Assembly: GCA_020631735.1 (NCBI GenBank)
Contig: CM036197.1
Location: 45,059,880-45,123,879 of the forward strand
DNA from: Saccharum officinarum
Lineage: Eukaryota; Streptophyta; Magnoliopsida; Poales; Poaceae
Reading direction: 5' to 3'
Length of the DNA stretch: 64,000 nt
In this document: positions 49,441 to 60,431 of the stretch, one piece after another
How positions within the stretch are numbered: the first letter of the stretch is position 1
Layout: each line of letters opens with the position of its first letter
Program-made: the position numbers and the translations under genes
The notes under the pieces: generated by a model
What the model was told of the DNA's origin: nothing
The model's database searches: none
Seen by the model: the letters and a program-made list of their open reading frames with translations, nothing else

Positions 49441-50290
49441 GACCGACAACAAGAAAAGAACAAAAAGCTACGCTTCAATTCAATTCTGAAAACGCCACAT
49501 AAACTTTGTGAAGACCGCCATAATCATTGCCTCTATGCTTCTGCATTCACGTTTGAACAAGGGACTTTCCTCCTTATACAGCAGGGACCGAATCCAGTAA
49601 GCCATCCTCAAAATTACCTGCAAATAAATATCAAACTTAGCCTTGTTAAAGACCACATCTTTCCTATTCAACCATAAGGCCCAATAGATAGCTGCTACCC
49701 CTAACAAAATCTGGTTCCAAAGCTTAGGACAAAAGCCATTTACTCAGGAACCAAACATATTAGAGAAATTGGTGGGTGGTTGAATTCCAAATGTGATGTG
49801 CATTGTATTCCAAACAAAGTTCGCAAAATGGCAATCGAAAGTTGAATAGTCAACAACACTACAAAAAAAACAACATTTGACACTTTCTTGCCAATTCATT
49901 TTTGCTAAGTCGTCCTTAGTAAGTGTAACTCTCTGTTGTAAGTATCGAAGGAAAATCTTGATTTTTCAGTGGTACTCTTAATTTACAAAGTAGGCTTTTA
50001 ACCGTGAGGACTCCTTGGTTAATCATAGTCTTATATATAGATCGGACTGTGAACAAGCCATTCTTAGCAAGGTTCCACTGAAATAAATCTCTACCAATTG
50101 TGGGGGGGGGGGCAACTTTTGACACTAAGTCACACTAAGAGTTGAGATTTCAGTTTACTAAACCCCTTGTAAATGATACATTGCCACTACACCATCCTTC
50201 TTCCTTACAAATTTGTAAAGATTTGGATTCTCTAAGGGTTTTGTTTCCTAACCAATTGTCCTCCTAAAATCTCACTTGCTTCACACTTTG
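49441..50290 (-). pseudogene. LINE-type retrotransposon remnant (zf-RVT region)
   Basis: Minus-strand fragments read RDLFQWNLAKNGLFTVRSIY (near 50080), KLRVPLKNQ, then a Cys/His-containing stretch, and LGVAAIYWALWLNRKDVVFN (near 49690). This is the order of the reverse-transcriptase zinc-binding region and tail common in plant non-LTR retrotransposon proteins. Stops and frameshifts break it, and nothing upstream (endonuclease, RT) is visible, so it is a 5'-truncated or eroded insertion. A G10 run near 50101-50110 disrupts one frame. Confidence 0.72.
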
Positions 50291-52926
50291 TGCTTTGAAG
50301 GAACCACCGACCAAAAAAATCATCTTTGACTTTTAAAATACCAGTTCAAAATTGAGAGTCTCCTGACTTTATGTTGCACATGTGTTTCTTTTTCTTTTGC
50401 GCGGTTCATTTTCTGGCTTGTTTCGTCACGGTCGATGTTACTCAACTTCGATGTGCGCATGCCGTAGCGTGACAGCATGGGCATGGTATTGGTCGCATGG
50501 AGGTGAACGACCGTGACATTGCCGATTTGCCGTGGGTGGACGCCCACCATATGGATCACCAGTTCAGTAGCCGGTGCACTAGTCAACAATCGTCTAATCC
50601 TGATGGCAACGGCCTGACAGGACGAGACGAGATGATCCGGTTGGCGACCCCTGATCTCTGCGTTTCGCGGGTGCAGCACTAGGCGGCAGCATGCATTTTG
50701 ACGGGGTCTTCGTCTCGTCTGCCGAAAAAGCCCTGTGAACGTGGAAAAGAAGCGCGCGGGTGGATAACGTCTGAAGCCACGAGTCGGCGTGCTCGAATGC
50801 TGGATCGCCTGGTCGCCTTTGGTTCTGGGTCGTTCGTTGCTGGCGGCCTGGATTGGACCCATGAGCCATGGACCATGGTACTCCCGGGCCAAGTGGCGTG
50901 CGTCCACTGTGGCACGATGCACCATCCATCTGCGCTCCACGATAATTCTGCGGCGCCGTGCACGCAGGCAATGCAACCTGCGTCCGGGATTCAGCGACGC
51001 GTCACGTTTCAGAAAACGACACGAGGTCGCGCATGGGATTCGTCCGTCCGTCGTACGTCCTGAAGGAATCCAATCATCATCATCATCAGGTTTTGGGCCG
51101 ACTTCTGGGTGGCAGGTCTTCGCTCTGAGTGAGCGGCAGCGATCGTGGTCGTGCCAGTTCCACCCACACCCCGGCACGGTGGCCCGCGAAGGCAGGCAGC
51201 GCGCCTCCAATCTGCGACGCACGTCGCCGCGGCCGCCACTGGTTGGTTTGTCTTTGTCCGCGCGCTTCCCACGCCCAGTCGCCGACGGCCGATAGGGCGA
51301 GGCCGTGAGAGCCGAGCGGCAGGCCTCGCGGACGCCGACGCCCTCTTGTTTTTCGGCCGTTCCCTCGGTTCCAACCCGGCACGAGGCGTCGGCGTCATGG
51401 GGACGGGATGGGAAAACGCGGCTGCCCTGCGCGTTCTCCGCTTCTCACACCTCATCTCCAACAGTACAGGGCGGCGAACTTGCAGCGTCCAGCAACTTGC
51501 GCCCGCGCCCGCATGCCAAAGCCAAAGCGATTCCCCGTGTCCCCTTCCGCGCCGCGCCGTGGCGTCGCTGGAGACCAAAATCCACGCACGCATTGCGTGC
51601 GCCCGTCCTTGCCGCCTTGTCTGTTTCCTCCTACCGTGCATGCACCATCACCAGCCGACGGAGCCCGTGTTTTGAGCTGGTTTCTCAGCTCGTGCGTCTT
51701 CAGTGCCACTGGTGGTGTGGTTAGTGCTTGCCTCCACTACTAGCCGCTCGCGGTATCTGTCAGGTGCTGCTACTATGATCACGGGCAGGGCCGCTAATTG
51801 GCGAACGCTCACTCCATCTGAATTGACGGGAGGCCTTTTTTTGTTTACATGAGATCGATAGTGGAGAGAATCAGAGAATAACATGAGTTTTCAATACCAA
51901 GTAGACGACCTCTTTACCTAGACTGACCAAAACAATATACTACTACTTGTAAGACTTGTAACAATTGTTATTCAGTGATCACCGATCTGTTTTTTTAAGA
52001 TGTAGTCTGTTGTTTGGGTGATAAACCATGTTTTCACTGGACGCCAACTAGCATTCCTTCCCATCGGCAAGTTGGTGCTGACCATGCATGGGCCCAGTTT
52101 GGCAGTTTGGCCATCGCCCTGGTTTCTAGCTAGCCAAGCATGAGTACGTGCTTCTGAGGAATGGTCCAGCAAGTGATGCTGCGTATCCAGCGGGGCCTTG
52201 TCCTTGTATCTTTGCGAAGTCTTCCCTGCGACCTAGATAGATGAGAAGACGCATTTTGCTCCTACTGATTACTGACCAAACATATACAGATTCCGTGTTG
52301 TACACCCATGAAATTGTTTCTTACTGGAAAAGAGGTCAGAATGATCCATGCTTTGCGACAAAGCAAGAAAGCTACCACGCCGCATTCGCCATTCAGAAAC
52401 AACTCTCTTGCAAGTATGACCATCGTTTTTAACTTGCAGGAGACCTACAGAGGCAACGTACCCTGTTTCCTGCAAGCAACTAAGCAAATCCATCCAATGA
52501 CTCTGACTGTTGTTTCACTGATACCGAAAATGTTCACAACTTATCCTAACATTTTCCTGAATCTGAAGTCTGAACTCAAAACCCCCCAAACGCAAAGATG
52601 AACTGACAGACAGAACTGAACTTTTGCAGCCCACAGCGAAACGGTGAAGCCTCATCCCATCTCTTCTCCGTGGCTGCCTTGTCCAGAAAGCAGCCACTGC
52701 GGCACGCCGGAGTGTTTGGCAGGAAATTTCGGCACTTTTCCGGTATCCCATTCACGTCGAGGCCACAAGCACGCATGTCGGCACGGCAGCCGTATCTGAA
52801 TTCCTGTTGAGCATCACAGTTCCGCGGCGTCCGACGAGTCGACCACCCTGTTCGCTTGAACTTATCGTCCATGGCTTAAACCATATCCCGTCCTCCCCTC
52901 TCTCGCATAATTCCCGCCACATGCCT
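50291..52926. other. intergenic upstream of FLS2
   Basis: 50.35-51.7 kb is GC-rich with many overlapping ORFs on both strands (up to 300 codons) but no domain, signal peptide or family resemblance. I treat these as composition artefacts. 51.7-52.8 kb is mixed and carries no gene I can support. Distal FLS2 promoter elements would lie here. Confidence 0.35.
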
Positions 52927-53031
52927 AGTCAAACCGCCCTCTTCCGTCGCGCGTTGACGCCGCTGGGAAATACATCGACTTCACTTCACAGCCGATGGCG
53001 ATGGCACGGCCTCCGCGCTCGTCTTTATAAG
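52927..53031 (+). promoter_or_regulatory. FLS2 core promoter: TATA box and possible W-box
   Basis: A TTTATAAG TATA box lies at 53025-53031, about 70 bp before the ATG at 53098, so transcription would start near 53055-53060. On the minus strand 52927-52932 reads TTGACT, a W-box match for WRKY factors. A bare TTGAC core lies on the plus strand near 52954. The TATA position shows that the open frame reaching back to 52807 is not coding. Confidence 0.6.
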
Positions 53032-53097
53032 CTCGTCACTCGTCAGACTCCACATTCGATCACATGGTACCTTGGAGATAGTAAAATTGCAAGTGGA

Positions 53098-54702
53098 ATG
53101 GCATCCTGCAAGAACACTTGCTCTTACACTCTAGTCTCAAATGTCGCTGCGGTGCTAGCAATAGCGGTCCTGGTCTTGGCGGCGCCGGCGGCGGCCTCCG
53201 TCCCCGACGCGCCCGTGTCCGTGCATCTCGAGGCGTTGCTGGCGTTCAAGAAGGCCGTCACCGCCGACCCGAACAGCACGCTGTCCAGCTGGACGATGGG
53301 GGCAGGCAATGGCCGCGGCGGCGGCGGCTTCCCGCCGCACTGCAATTGGACCGGCGTGGCCTGCGACGGCGCCGGCCACGTCACGTCCATCGAGCTCGCG
53401 GAGACTGGGCTCCGGGGCACACTCACGCCGTTCTTGGGCAACATCACGACGCTCCAGCTCCTCGACCTCACGTCGAACCGCTTCGGCGGCGCCATCCCGC
53501 CGCAGCTCGGCCGCCTCGACGAGCTCGAGGGACTCGGCCTCGGCGTCAACAACTTCACTGGCGAAATTCCTCCGGAGCTCGGCGACCTCCGGAGCCTACA
53601 GGTGTTGGACCTCAGCAACAACACGCTCCGCGGTGGCATCCCAAGCCGCCTCTGCAACTGCTCGGCGATGATACAGTTCAGTGTCTTCAACAACGACCTC
53701 ACCGGCGCAGTCCCTGACTGCATTGGTGATCTGGTCAATCTGAACGAGTTGATACTCTCCCTCAACAATCTTGACGGCGAGCTGCCGCCGTCCTTCGCGA
53801 AGCTCACGCAGCTGGAGACGTTGGACCTCAGCATCAACCAGCTCTCCGGCCCTATTCCGCCGGGGATTGGCAACTTCTCGAGTCTCAATATTCTCCAAAT
53901 GTTTGAGAACCAGTTCTCCGGCTCCATCCCGCCGGAGCTTGGCCGGTGCAAGAACCTGACCACGCTCAACATGTACAGCAACCGCCTCACTGGTGCGATT
54001 CCAAGCGAGCTCGGGGAACTCACCAACCTGAAGGTGCTTCTCTTGTACGGCAACGCGCTCTCGTCGGAGATCCCCCTCTCGTTCGGGCGATGCACGTCGC
54101 TGCTTTCGCTCCAGCTGTCCAAGAACCAGCTCACTGGGTCCATCCCGACCGAGCTCGGAAAGCTACGGTCGCTGCGGAAACTGATGCTCCACGCCAACAA
54201 GCTCTCAGGAACAGTGCCGCCATCGCTGATGGATCTCGTCAACCTGACATACCTGAGTTTCAGTGAAAATTCCCTCTCGGGCCCTCTTCCGGCGAACATT
54301 GGATCACTCCAGAATCTTCAAGTGCTAGTCATTAACACCAACTCGCTCTCTGGCCCAATTCCGGCGAGCATTGCCAACTGCACTTCGCTGTATAACGCGA
54401 GCATGGCGTTCAACGAGTTCTCCGGGCCTTTGCCTGCCGGCCTTGGCCGATTACAGAACCTCGAATTCTTGTCCTTGGGGGACAACAAGCTGTCCGGCGA
54501 CATACCGGAGGACCTTTTCGACTGCGACAACCTCAGGACGTTAGACCTGCCTGGGAACAGCCTCACCGGCAGCCTGAGCCCTCGCGTCGGCAGGCTCAGC
54601 GAGCTCAGCTTGCTGCAGTTGCAGGGTAATGCTCTGTCCGGGGAGATACCAGAGGAGATCGGCAACCTGACGAAGCTCATCGCACTGCAGCTCGGGGGAA
54701 AC
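53098..54702 (+). pseudogene. FLS2: FLS2-type LRR receptor kinase, 5' half (cut by copia insertion)
   Basis: 535 codons from ATG 53098 to AAC 54702. Parts: signal peptide (residues of about 1-34, with a hydrophobic core AAVLAIAVLVLAAPAAA); an N-terminal cap with the Cys pair in HCNWTGVACD (Cys82, Cys89); then about 18 extracellular LRRs of the LxxLxLxxNxLxGxIP type with many N-glycosylation sites. The flg22-binding LRRs of the family fall in this half. The last bases are the duplication GAAAC (54698-54702). The next codon in the uninterrupted gene is CGC at 19588 on the minus strand, giving [13 protein letters not shown] across the insertion point and 1,188 residues in all, as expected for a grass FLS2. 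As it stands the frame runs seven residues into the LTR (CYIYRTV) and stops at 54726. There would be no membrane span and no kinase. Confidence 0.93.
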
Positions 54703-55203
54703 TGTTATATTTATAGGACCGTATAACAGTAGATCAGCGGGGTAGAGCTATACATTTCGGTTATAAATGTCAAGATCCTAGTGATGGATCTACCGGATCC
54801 GTGAGGGAGGGAGAGAGAGAGGAGGCAAACCGTCGGTAGGAGGGGTGGAGTTCGATCCGGACGCCATCACGAACGTTGATGGTGGCTGCGCACGGGCAGC
54901 GACGGTCGGAGAAGGGGAGCGCGGTGCAGTGACGGCGGCGGAGCTTCCCGTCGCTCACAGCGCGACCCTCGAGATCGGTTAGGGTTGTAGGTGGGGAAAG
55001 GCGGCTCTGCCCGTGCGCAGGCACCATCAACGTTCGTGATGGCGTCCGGATCGAACTCCACCCCTCCTACCGACGGTTTGCCTCCTCTCTCTCTCCCTCC
55101 CTCACGGATCCGGTAGATCCATCACTAGGATCTTGACATTTATAACCGAAATGTATAGCTCTACCCCGCTGATCTACTGTTATACGGTCCTAGAAATATA
55201 ACA
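54703..55203 (+). repeat. copia 5' LTR, rearranged into a near-perfect palindrome
   Basis: 54703-55007 is the reverse complement of the 3' part of the LTR. 55007-55203 is the 3' part in normal sense, ending TATAACA before the primer site. 54703-54899 can pair with 55007-55203 (about 197 bp, one mismatch seen near 54713) around a loop of about 107 bp. Compared with the 465-bp partner at 19594-20058, the LTR's own first part, including its TATATAAA box, is missing. Both arms share variants absent from that partner, so one arm was copied from the other. Confidence 0.9.
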
Positions 55204-56432
55204 TTGGTATCGGAGGCCTACATAGTAGGTAGATCTAGCTGTCGGGGAAAAGAAATTAAAAGTTACCCGAGAAGAAAGTTGGTTAGATCCGGTGCGGATC
55301 TAAGCAGAAAAGGGTCGGCCGACGTTCGGTTGAACCCTAAACTCGATCCGTCGGATCTGAGAAAAGATATGGTTCGGATGAACCCTAAACCTCATGAGGT
55401 TAAAGAAGAACCCGAAGGCGATTTGGGAAAAACAGTGTCGTCCCCAACCCTAACCCTAATCGGGAAATCGTGCAAAATCCGAATCAAAGAAACCGGAAAA
55501 GGATGAAAAGGATCCCGATCTCGGATCGGATCAGAAAGAACCCTAACCCTAGAAATGAAACCCTAACCCTAGATCGGGTTTTGGGGAAGGAAAAGGATGA
55601 AGAGGGGAACCTACCCGGTCCTCCCGACACCGCCGTCACGTGAAAAGCTATCACCGTGCAGGCGGTGATCACCGCCGCCATGGTTGGCGCGCGGACAGAG
55701 GCCCGGCTCGGCCGTGGCTCAGGGCAGCGGTCCAAAGCCGCTCGACGGTGGCCCGCTCTGCCATGGGCGAGCGCGCGCACCAGCGAGGGGCTTGGCACCG
55801 GTGTCGTCCTCCCTTCTTCTCCGGTGACGAGGTGGCCGCGCGCTCCCTTCGTCTTCGCTAGCGTCGACGTGGGAGAGGAGAGGAGAAAGCAAGCAGAGAA
55901 ACGGGCTAGGGTTCAGGGAACGACGGCGTTCGCTGGTTTTGATCCAGCGACATTGAAGGCCAACCGTCCGATCGCCGCGAGCGGCTGAGATCAATTGGGC
56001 CAGCGCCGCAGCCCAGGCGGGAAAGGGCGCGAGGCCGAATTCCCGGCCCAGGCCCAGGTTGCGGCCTGGGCGCGGGGGAGCACTGGGGCGCGCGGCTGGG
56101 CCGCAAGCGGCTGGGCCGGGAGAGCTGGCGCGCGCGGCTAGGCCGCGGGTAGCTGGGCCGAGTTCGTTGGCACGCGCGCGCATGTACAGGCCATGGGCCG
56201 TTTTCGCTGGGCCGCGCAAACTGATTGCTGGATCGGGCCAAAATGGCCAAATAAATAGTAAAGTTGCTTCTGGAAAATAGGAAAATAATTATTGAATGTT
56301 AATGTTTCCGCTGCGTATTTAAAGTAATTATGGACTTTTAATTAAATTCGAACCAACGGGAGAATTTGATTTTAAGAGCCAAGAGATTAAAAATGAGTTG
56401 ATTATGATATTGTTATTTTCTGACAACATTGT
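55204..56432 (+). other. copia primer site and leader (plus), up to the sirevirus
   Basis: TGGTATCGGAGGC at 55205-55217 follows the LTR and resembles the initiator-tRNA-Met primer site. The leader is GC-rich, with AACCCTA-type words (55440-55575) and a block of GGCTGGGCCGC-like units (56040-56160). It then becomes AT-rich and ends at the target site ATTGT (56428-56432). About 56064-56427 is the inverted match of 37947-38314. Its ORFs are not convincing. gag would lie beyond the nested element, outside the window. Confidence 0.85.
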
Positions 56433-58016
56433 TGAAAGCATCTAGGCCCCAAGGTTTGGTTTCGGTAATTAATGACAACACTTTATTACCATGACTAACG
56501 TGTGTTTTGCAGAAACATTGGTAAGTTAGGTCATGGAGGTGATAACTGCTTTGAGCACTGTGGCTTTGTGTCCCTTGATGGAAATCGTTTCGGTTTTCAA
56601 AAGAGTGACGTCAAGATTAAGGACGGTTAGTTCCGGATGACGAAGTGTTGAGACACATTCGGAATAGTCGTTAGATCTTCGTTTTTCTCTTTTGGCCGTA
56701 CTATAAAGGGGGGCATGAATGGGTAGCTTGACCTAGGCAAGTCCTATGTTTAGGTGTGGTGCACACTTGTTAAACTTGGCGCTAGGCAACCCTAGATTGG
56801 CTCAAGGTTCAGTTAGAAGCAACTTGGTTGAAGTTGCGACGCGTTTCGGGCTGTTTTCTAGGCACCGGACGCGGTCTTCGGGAACACCGGACGCGTCCGG
56901 TGTATACGTTACCGCGACTAGGTTTCGGCCTCGACCACCGGACGCGGTCCTCGCGAGGACCGGACGCGGTGGTCAACGACCGACACGTGTCACCGAGAGA
57001 AAACGCCCGTCGGACGCGACCTGGACTTGATCGGCGCGTCCGGTGCGAGTCCAGTAAGGTCCAGAGAGGACCGGACGCGTCCGGTCTTCAGGCATCGGAC
57101 GCGGCCTCGCGTCCGGTGTAAGTCCAGTAAGCACCCTTGCACGTCGGACGCGTCCGGTGCTACCTGACCGGTGCGTCCGGTGTTTCGATTTCGAAATCGC
57201 GTTTTGACCGTTACGGGGGACCGGCGCGTCCGGTGTGTTGCACCGGCGCGTCCGGTGACCCCGTGCCAGAAAGTAACGGTTCGTTTTCTCTGAGGGGTGT
57301 ATAAATACAACCCCTCCACCTCTTTTAGAGCTCTCTTGCTCATTTGATCAGCTGTTAAACACCTTTGAAGTGCAAGGGAGTGCAAGAGCACTAGTGAGGA
57401 TAGAGATTTGAGAATCAAAGCTTGAGAGTTCCTCACTAGCGATTAGAGAGTAACAAGTGTGCATCCACTTTCTCATTTAGGCTCGTAGAGGTCAAGTGAG
57501 AGTTCTAGCTTGTTACTCTTGGTGATCGCCATCACCTAGACGGCTTGGTGGTGATTGGGAGTTTGGTGTTCATCCGGCGGAGCTTGTGGATGATCCAACT
57601 CATCTTGTGAGCGGTTGTGGGTGATTCACCGCGACGGAGTGTCGAAGAATCAACCCGTAGAGAGCACTTGATCCTTGCGCGGATCAAGGGGGAGCGACAC
57701 CCTTGCGCGGGTGCTCCAACGAGGACTAGTGGGGAGTGGCGACTCTCCGATACCTCGGAAAAACATCGCCGTGTTCTTTGCCCCTTTACATTCAAGCATT
57801 TACTTTCTCGTATTTACTTACATTGCTTGTTTACATTCCTAGACTTGCCATGCTAGACTAGGATTGGAAACTAGGGTGCAAAACTTTGTATCGGTAGACT
57901 CTCTAGGAACACAAATAGACACTAGGGGTGAATTTCAGCTTGTAGGATTTATTCCTTGCTTTTATTTTTTAGAAAAGCCCAATTCACCCCCCCTCTTGGG
58001 CATCTTGATCCTTTCA
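56433..58016 (+). repeat. sirevirus 5' LTR (plus), 1,584 bp
   Basis: TGAAAG...TTTCA, with TATAAATA at 57300-57307 and the CGGACGCG palindrome array at about 56862-57258. At sites where the two LTRs of the minus-strand copy differ, this LTR sometimes follows one and sometimes the other. Confidence 0.94.
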
Positions 58017-58018
58017 AT

Positions 58019-58030
58019 TGGTATCAGAGC
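58019..58030 (+). other. sirevirus primer-binding site (plus)
   Basis: TGGTATCAGAGC two bases after the LTR, identical to 36349-36360 on the other strand. Confidence 0.92.
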
Positions 58031-58069
58031 CGTGTTGCTCTATTTTTAGGCTTTACCGCCTAGAGCAAG

Positions 58070-60417
58070 ATGTCTAATGGGGAAGGACCACCTCCCACTT
58101 TTGAGGGAGACGATTTTCCATATTGGAAAATTCGTATGGAGGCGTACCTCGAAGCCATAGATGTTGGGTGTCTTAGAGCCGCAACCGAAGGGCTTCCCCC
58201 CATAAGGGATCCCGCTAACCCAAGTGGTGACGAGGAGAAGTACGACCGGTGGAATGCAAAGGCCAAAAATGCACTCTACCGGGGCTTAGGCAAAGATATC
58301 TTCAATCGCGTGCGTAATGCAAAGAACGCTCATGAATTGTGGGAAAATCTTTGTGCTCTCCATGAGGGAACTAAGAGTGAGCGTGAGGAACGCTATCACA
58401 TAGCCTTAAAGAAAATTAACTCCTTTGAGATGCTTCCCAAAGAAAGTGCTAATGACATGTATACTCGCTTGAATGTTCTTGTAGAGGACCTCAATGCTCT
58501 TGGGCTCACCAAAATGAGTCAATCGGATGTTGCAAGAAGGATCTTGAGTGTGCTTCCCGTTGAGAAGTATGGTCATATTGTCACCGTGCTTCACCAAAGT
58601 GATCTTTCCACCGCAACACCAACGCAAGTTTTGGGGAAAATCAATGCTCATGAGATGTACATGCATATCACTCCGGAAGAGGGCTCATCATCTTCCAAGA
58701 AGAAAGACTTGGCCTTCAAAGCTAGTCATGACAAGAAGAAGATGAAAGGCCAAGCCATGATGGTGCAAGAAAGCTCAAGTGATAGTGATGTTGATGATGA
58801 ATCACTTGCACTCATGGTGAGAAAGACCACCAAGATGTTAAAGAAGCTTAACAAGAGTGGCATCAAGTTCGATGGTAAGAAGAAGAAATTCTTCACAAGT
58901 AGCAAGAGAAAGCCTATCTCGGAGATGGATTGCTACAATTGTGGTGAACTTGGCCACCTAGCTCATCGATGCCCTAGACCACCAAAAGACAAGTACAAGA
59001 ACAAGAACAAGGGCAAGAAAAATGATTCAAGTGATGAAGAAGAAGAGAAGAAGAAAAATAAGCCATACAAGAAGAAAGATGGCAAGAAAAAAGGATTCTA
59101 CAAGAAGAAGAAGGGAGGCAAGGCTTATATTGTTGGTGATTGGCTCACCGACATTGAATCATCTTGTGAGTCCTCCGAAGATGAGAGCGATGATGAGAGA
59201 GAGAAGGTTGCCGCATTTGTGATGGGGCCATCATCTTCACCGATATCTTCGTCACCACCTTCACCGCCTTCTTCACCATCATCGTCCACTACTCACCTAT
59301 GCCTTATGGCCAAGGGTGAACGAAAGGTACAAAACCATGATAGTAATAGTGATGATGATGATGATAGTGATAGTGATGATGATACACCTTCTTATGATGA
59401 ATTAGTAAAATTGTTAAACAAATATTCTAGAATCATAAGAAGGACTAGAAATGAAAATGATGAGCTTCAACATGAAAATGAAACACTCACATCCAAACTA
59501 AAAGGTGCACATGATGATAGGGATAAGCTTAGAGATCAAAATGAAGTTATGTCTTCCACTCTCAAAGAGCTCAAAACCTCTAATAAAGAGCTTAAAGATC
59601 AACATGATAAACTTGAGAGAAAGCATGATGAGCTCATCACTAGACATAGCTCTCTAAAAGACAAGTACACCACATTAAAAATTGACTATGATAGTCTTGT
59701 GGTTGCTAATGAACTTGCTCTTGAGACACATGATGCTACTAACAATGTTGTTAAGTGTGATATAGCTACATCATGTGATGATTTGATCATTGAAAGCATT
59801 GAGCAAGGTTCTAGTAGCAAAGGCAAGAGTGTGGTTGAGTCATGCAACCATGATGATTATGCCAAGCTCAAGTGTGAGAATGAGAAGCTTGCAAATGAGA
59901 ACAAGAAGCTTAAAGGTTTGATGGCTCTTGAGAAGCAACCAACAAATGAGTCACTCATTGAAGAAAACAAAAAGCTAAAGCAAGAAAAAGAGCATCTCAA
60001 GACCGGCCTAAGCAAGTTCACAAGAGGCCAACATTTGCAAAGTGAGCTCCTCATGAACACCGTAATGAAGATGGATAGAAGTGGTATTGGGTACTTGGCA
60101 AATCAAGAGAAGAAAGCAAAAGCTCAACAACAACCAAGCAAGTCAAAGCCCAAGCCAAAGAGATGTGTTGAGTGTGGTCAAGAAGGTCACTTTGCTCATG
60201 AATGCAAAACTCCACCACCACAACCCTTGCCCAAGCATGCTAGACCTTTCGCTTTCAATGCTCATTATATGCTAAGAAAAGATTCAAATGGAAAGATGAA
60301 AGTCATGTTTTTGGGTCCCCAAACAAGAATAGGCCAAAGAAAATATGGGTTGCCAAGTCACTAGTGGATAAAGTCAAGGGCCCCTCTCAAGTTTGGGTCC
60401 CTAAACAAAAAGCTTGA
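58070..60417 (+). pseudogene. sirevirus gag (plus), one frameshift near the end
   Basis: Open from ATG 58070 for 764 codons, to a premature stop at 60362-60364. The frame leaves the family sequence at a C-run near 60317-60320. The family stop is TGA 60415-60417. Visible: gag core; first CCHC knuckle (residues of about 288-301); Lys-rich and Asp/Ser-rich stretches; a long coiled coil; and a second CCHC knuckle (CVECGQEGHFAHEC, from about residue 699). The first is CYNCGELGHLAHRC. This copy keeps both knuckles in one frame, whereas the minus-strand copy breaks elsewhere. Confidence 0.88.
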
Positions 60418-60431
60418 TCTCTTGTGTGTAG

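Noticed and set aside
50320..51724. Cluster of ORFs up to 300 codons upstream of FLS2
   Set aside because: GC-rich, antisense to each other, rich in Arg/Pro/Ser, without motifs.
52807..53097. In-frame upstream extension of the FLS2 5' half
   Set aside because: The TATA box at 53025-53031 lies inside it, and the signal peptide begins at 53098, so the upstream frame is promoter sequence.
53124..54299. Long minus-strand ORF (391 codons) opposite FLS2
   Set aside because: It is the antisense shadow of regular GC-rich LRR codons and has no domain of its own.
58017..58030. tRNA-like word TGGTATCAGAGC
   Set aside because: It is a retrotransposon primer-binding site complementary to initiator tRNA-Met. 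No cloverleaf is present.
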